DNA of 23,123 nucleotides from Granulosicoccus sp964449565 (GTDB taxonomy: Bacteria; Pseudomonadota; Gammaproteobacteria; Granulosicoccales; Granulosicoccaceae). Each line of letters begins with the position of its first letter. The first letter of the stretch is position 1. Position numbers and translations under genes: made by a program. Below the pieces are notes generated by a model that was not told the DNA's origin, searched no databases, and saw nothing but the letters and a program-made list of their open reading frames with translations. The DNA is taken from positions 1 to 23,123 of the forward strand of contig CAYUZB010000058.1 of NCBI GenBank assembly GCA_964449565.1, given 5' to 3'. Below are positions 23,097-23,123 of the stretch, in pieces.

Positions 23097-23123
23097 TCAG
23101 AAACTGCGTACATCGACAAAATG
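23097..23123 (-). CDS. leuC: 3-isopropylmalate dehydratase large subunit, last 8 codons and stop (partial)
   Basis: Reading leftward from the window edge gives HFVDVRSF and a TGA at 23099-23097. The HF-D-R pattern is the usual C-terminus of LeuC, and its position 15 bp before leuD is where leuC always lies. Only nine codons are visible, so the identification relies on context and this short tail. Confidence 0.8.
   Translation of the reverse strand, partial: HFVDVRSF

Overview
The window reads as a chromosomal housekeeping segment of a gammaproteobacterium outside the enteric group. The backbone gene order leuC-leuD-(GST)-leuB-asd-fimV-truA-trpF-accD-folC-dedD-cvpA-purF, with metZ further on, is the arrangement known from Pseudomonas and relatives. 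YciO, ScpA/ScpB, a FimV with LysM and TPR parts, and a DUF3391/HD-GYP protein point the same way. I cannot name a genus. Two 100-N blocks inside fimV show that this is a scaffolded draft assembly.

Layout from left to right. Positions 1-2410 (minus strand) hold an apparent yciO-scpA-scpB operon; scpB runs off the left edge. Positions 2519-3346 (plus) hold an exported parvulin-type peptidyl-prolyl isomerase, divergent from yciO across a 108-bp region with a perfect 11-bp inverted repeat. Positions 3343-5825 (minus) hold metZ (O-succinylhomoserine sulfhydrylase) followed by a MOFRL-family glycerate 2-kinase. Between these two lie three copies of the metZ terminal codons. Positions 5907-9398 (plus) are a three-gene block: a small exported helical-repeat/NTF2-like protein, an L,D-transpeptidase-fold protein and an HD-GYP protein. 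The block separates metZ from purF and has the opposite orientation. Positions 9412-23123 (minus) carry the long backbone from leuC (last codons only) to purF, with very tight gene spacing.

Functionally the minus-strand backbone combines leucine synthesis (leuCDB), the aspartate-family branch point (asd), polar cell-envelope organisation (fimV), tRNA modification (truA), tryptophan (trpF), fatty-acid initiation (accD), folate (folC), a SPOR-domain division protein (dedD), CvpA and the first step of purine synthesis (purF). The inserted plus-strand block looks like a cell-wall and c-di-GMP signalling unit.

The most unusual signal is a run of in-frame 15-bp tandem duplications in unrelated housekeeping genes. 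There are about ten units in the scpB tail, eleven in a folC insertion and two in the glycerate kinase. Other points are the duplicated metZ 3' end, and a hairpin between HD-GYP and purF whose two arms contain the stop codons of the two convergent genes. No RNA genes, CRISPR arrays or insertion sequences were seen. No stretch over 300 bases lacks a gene.
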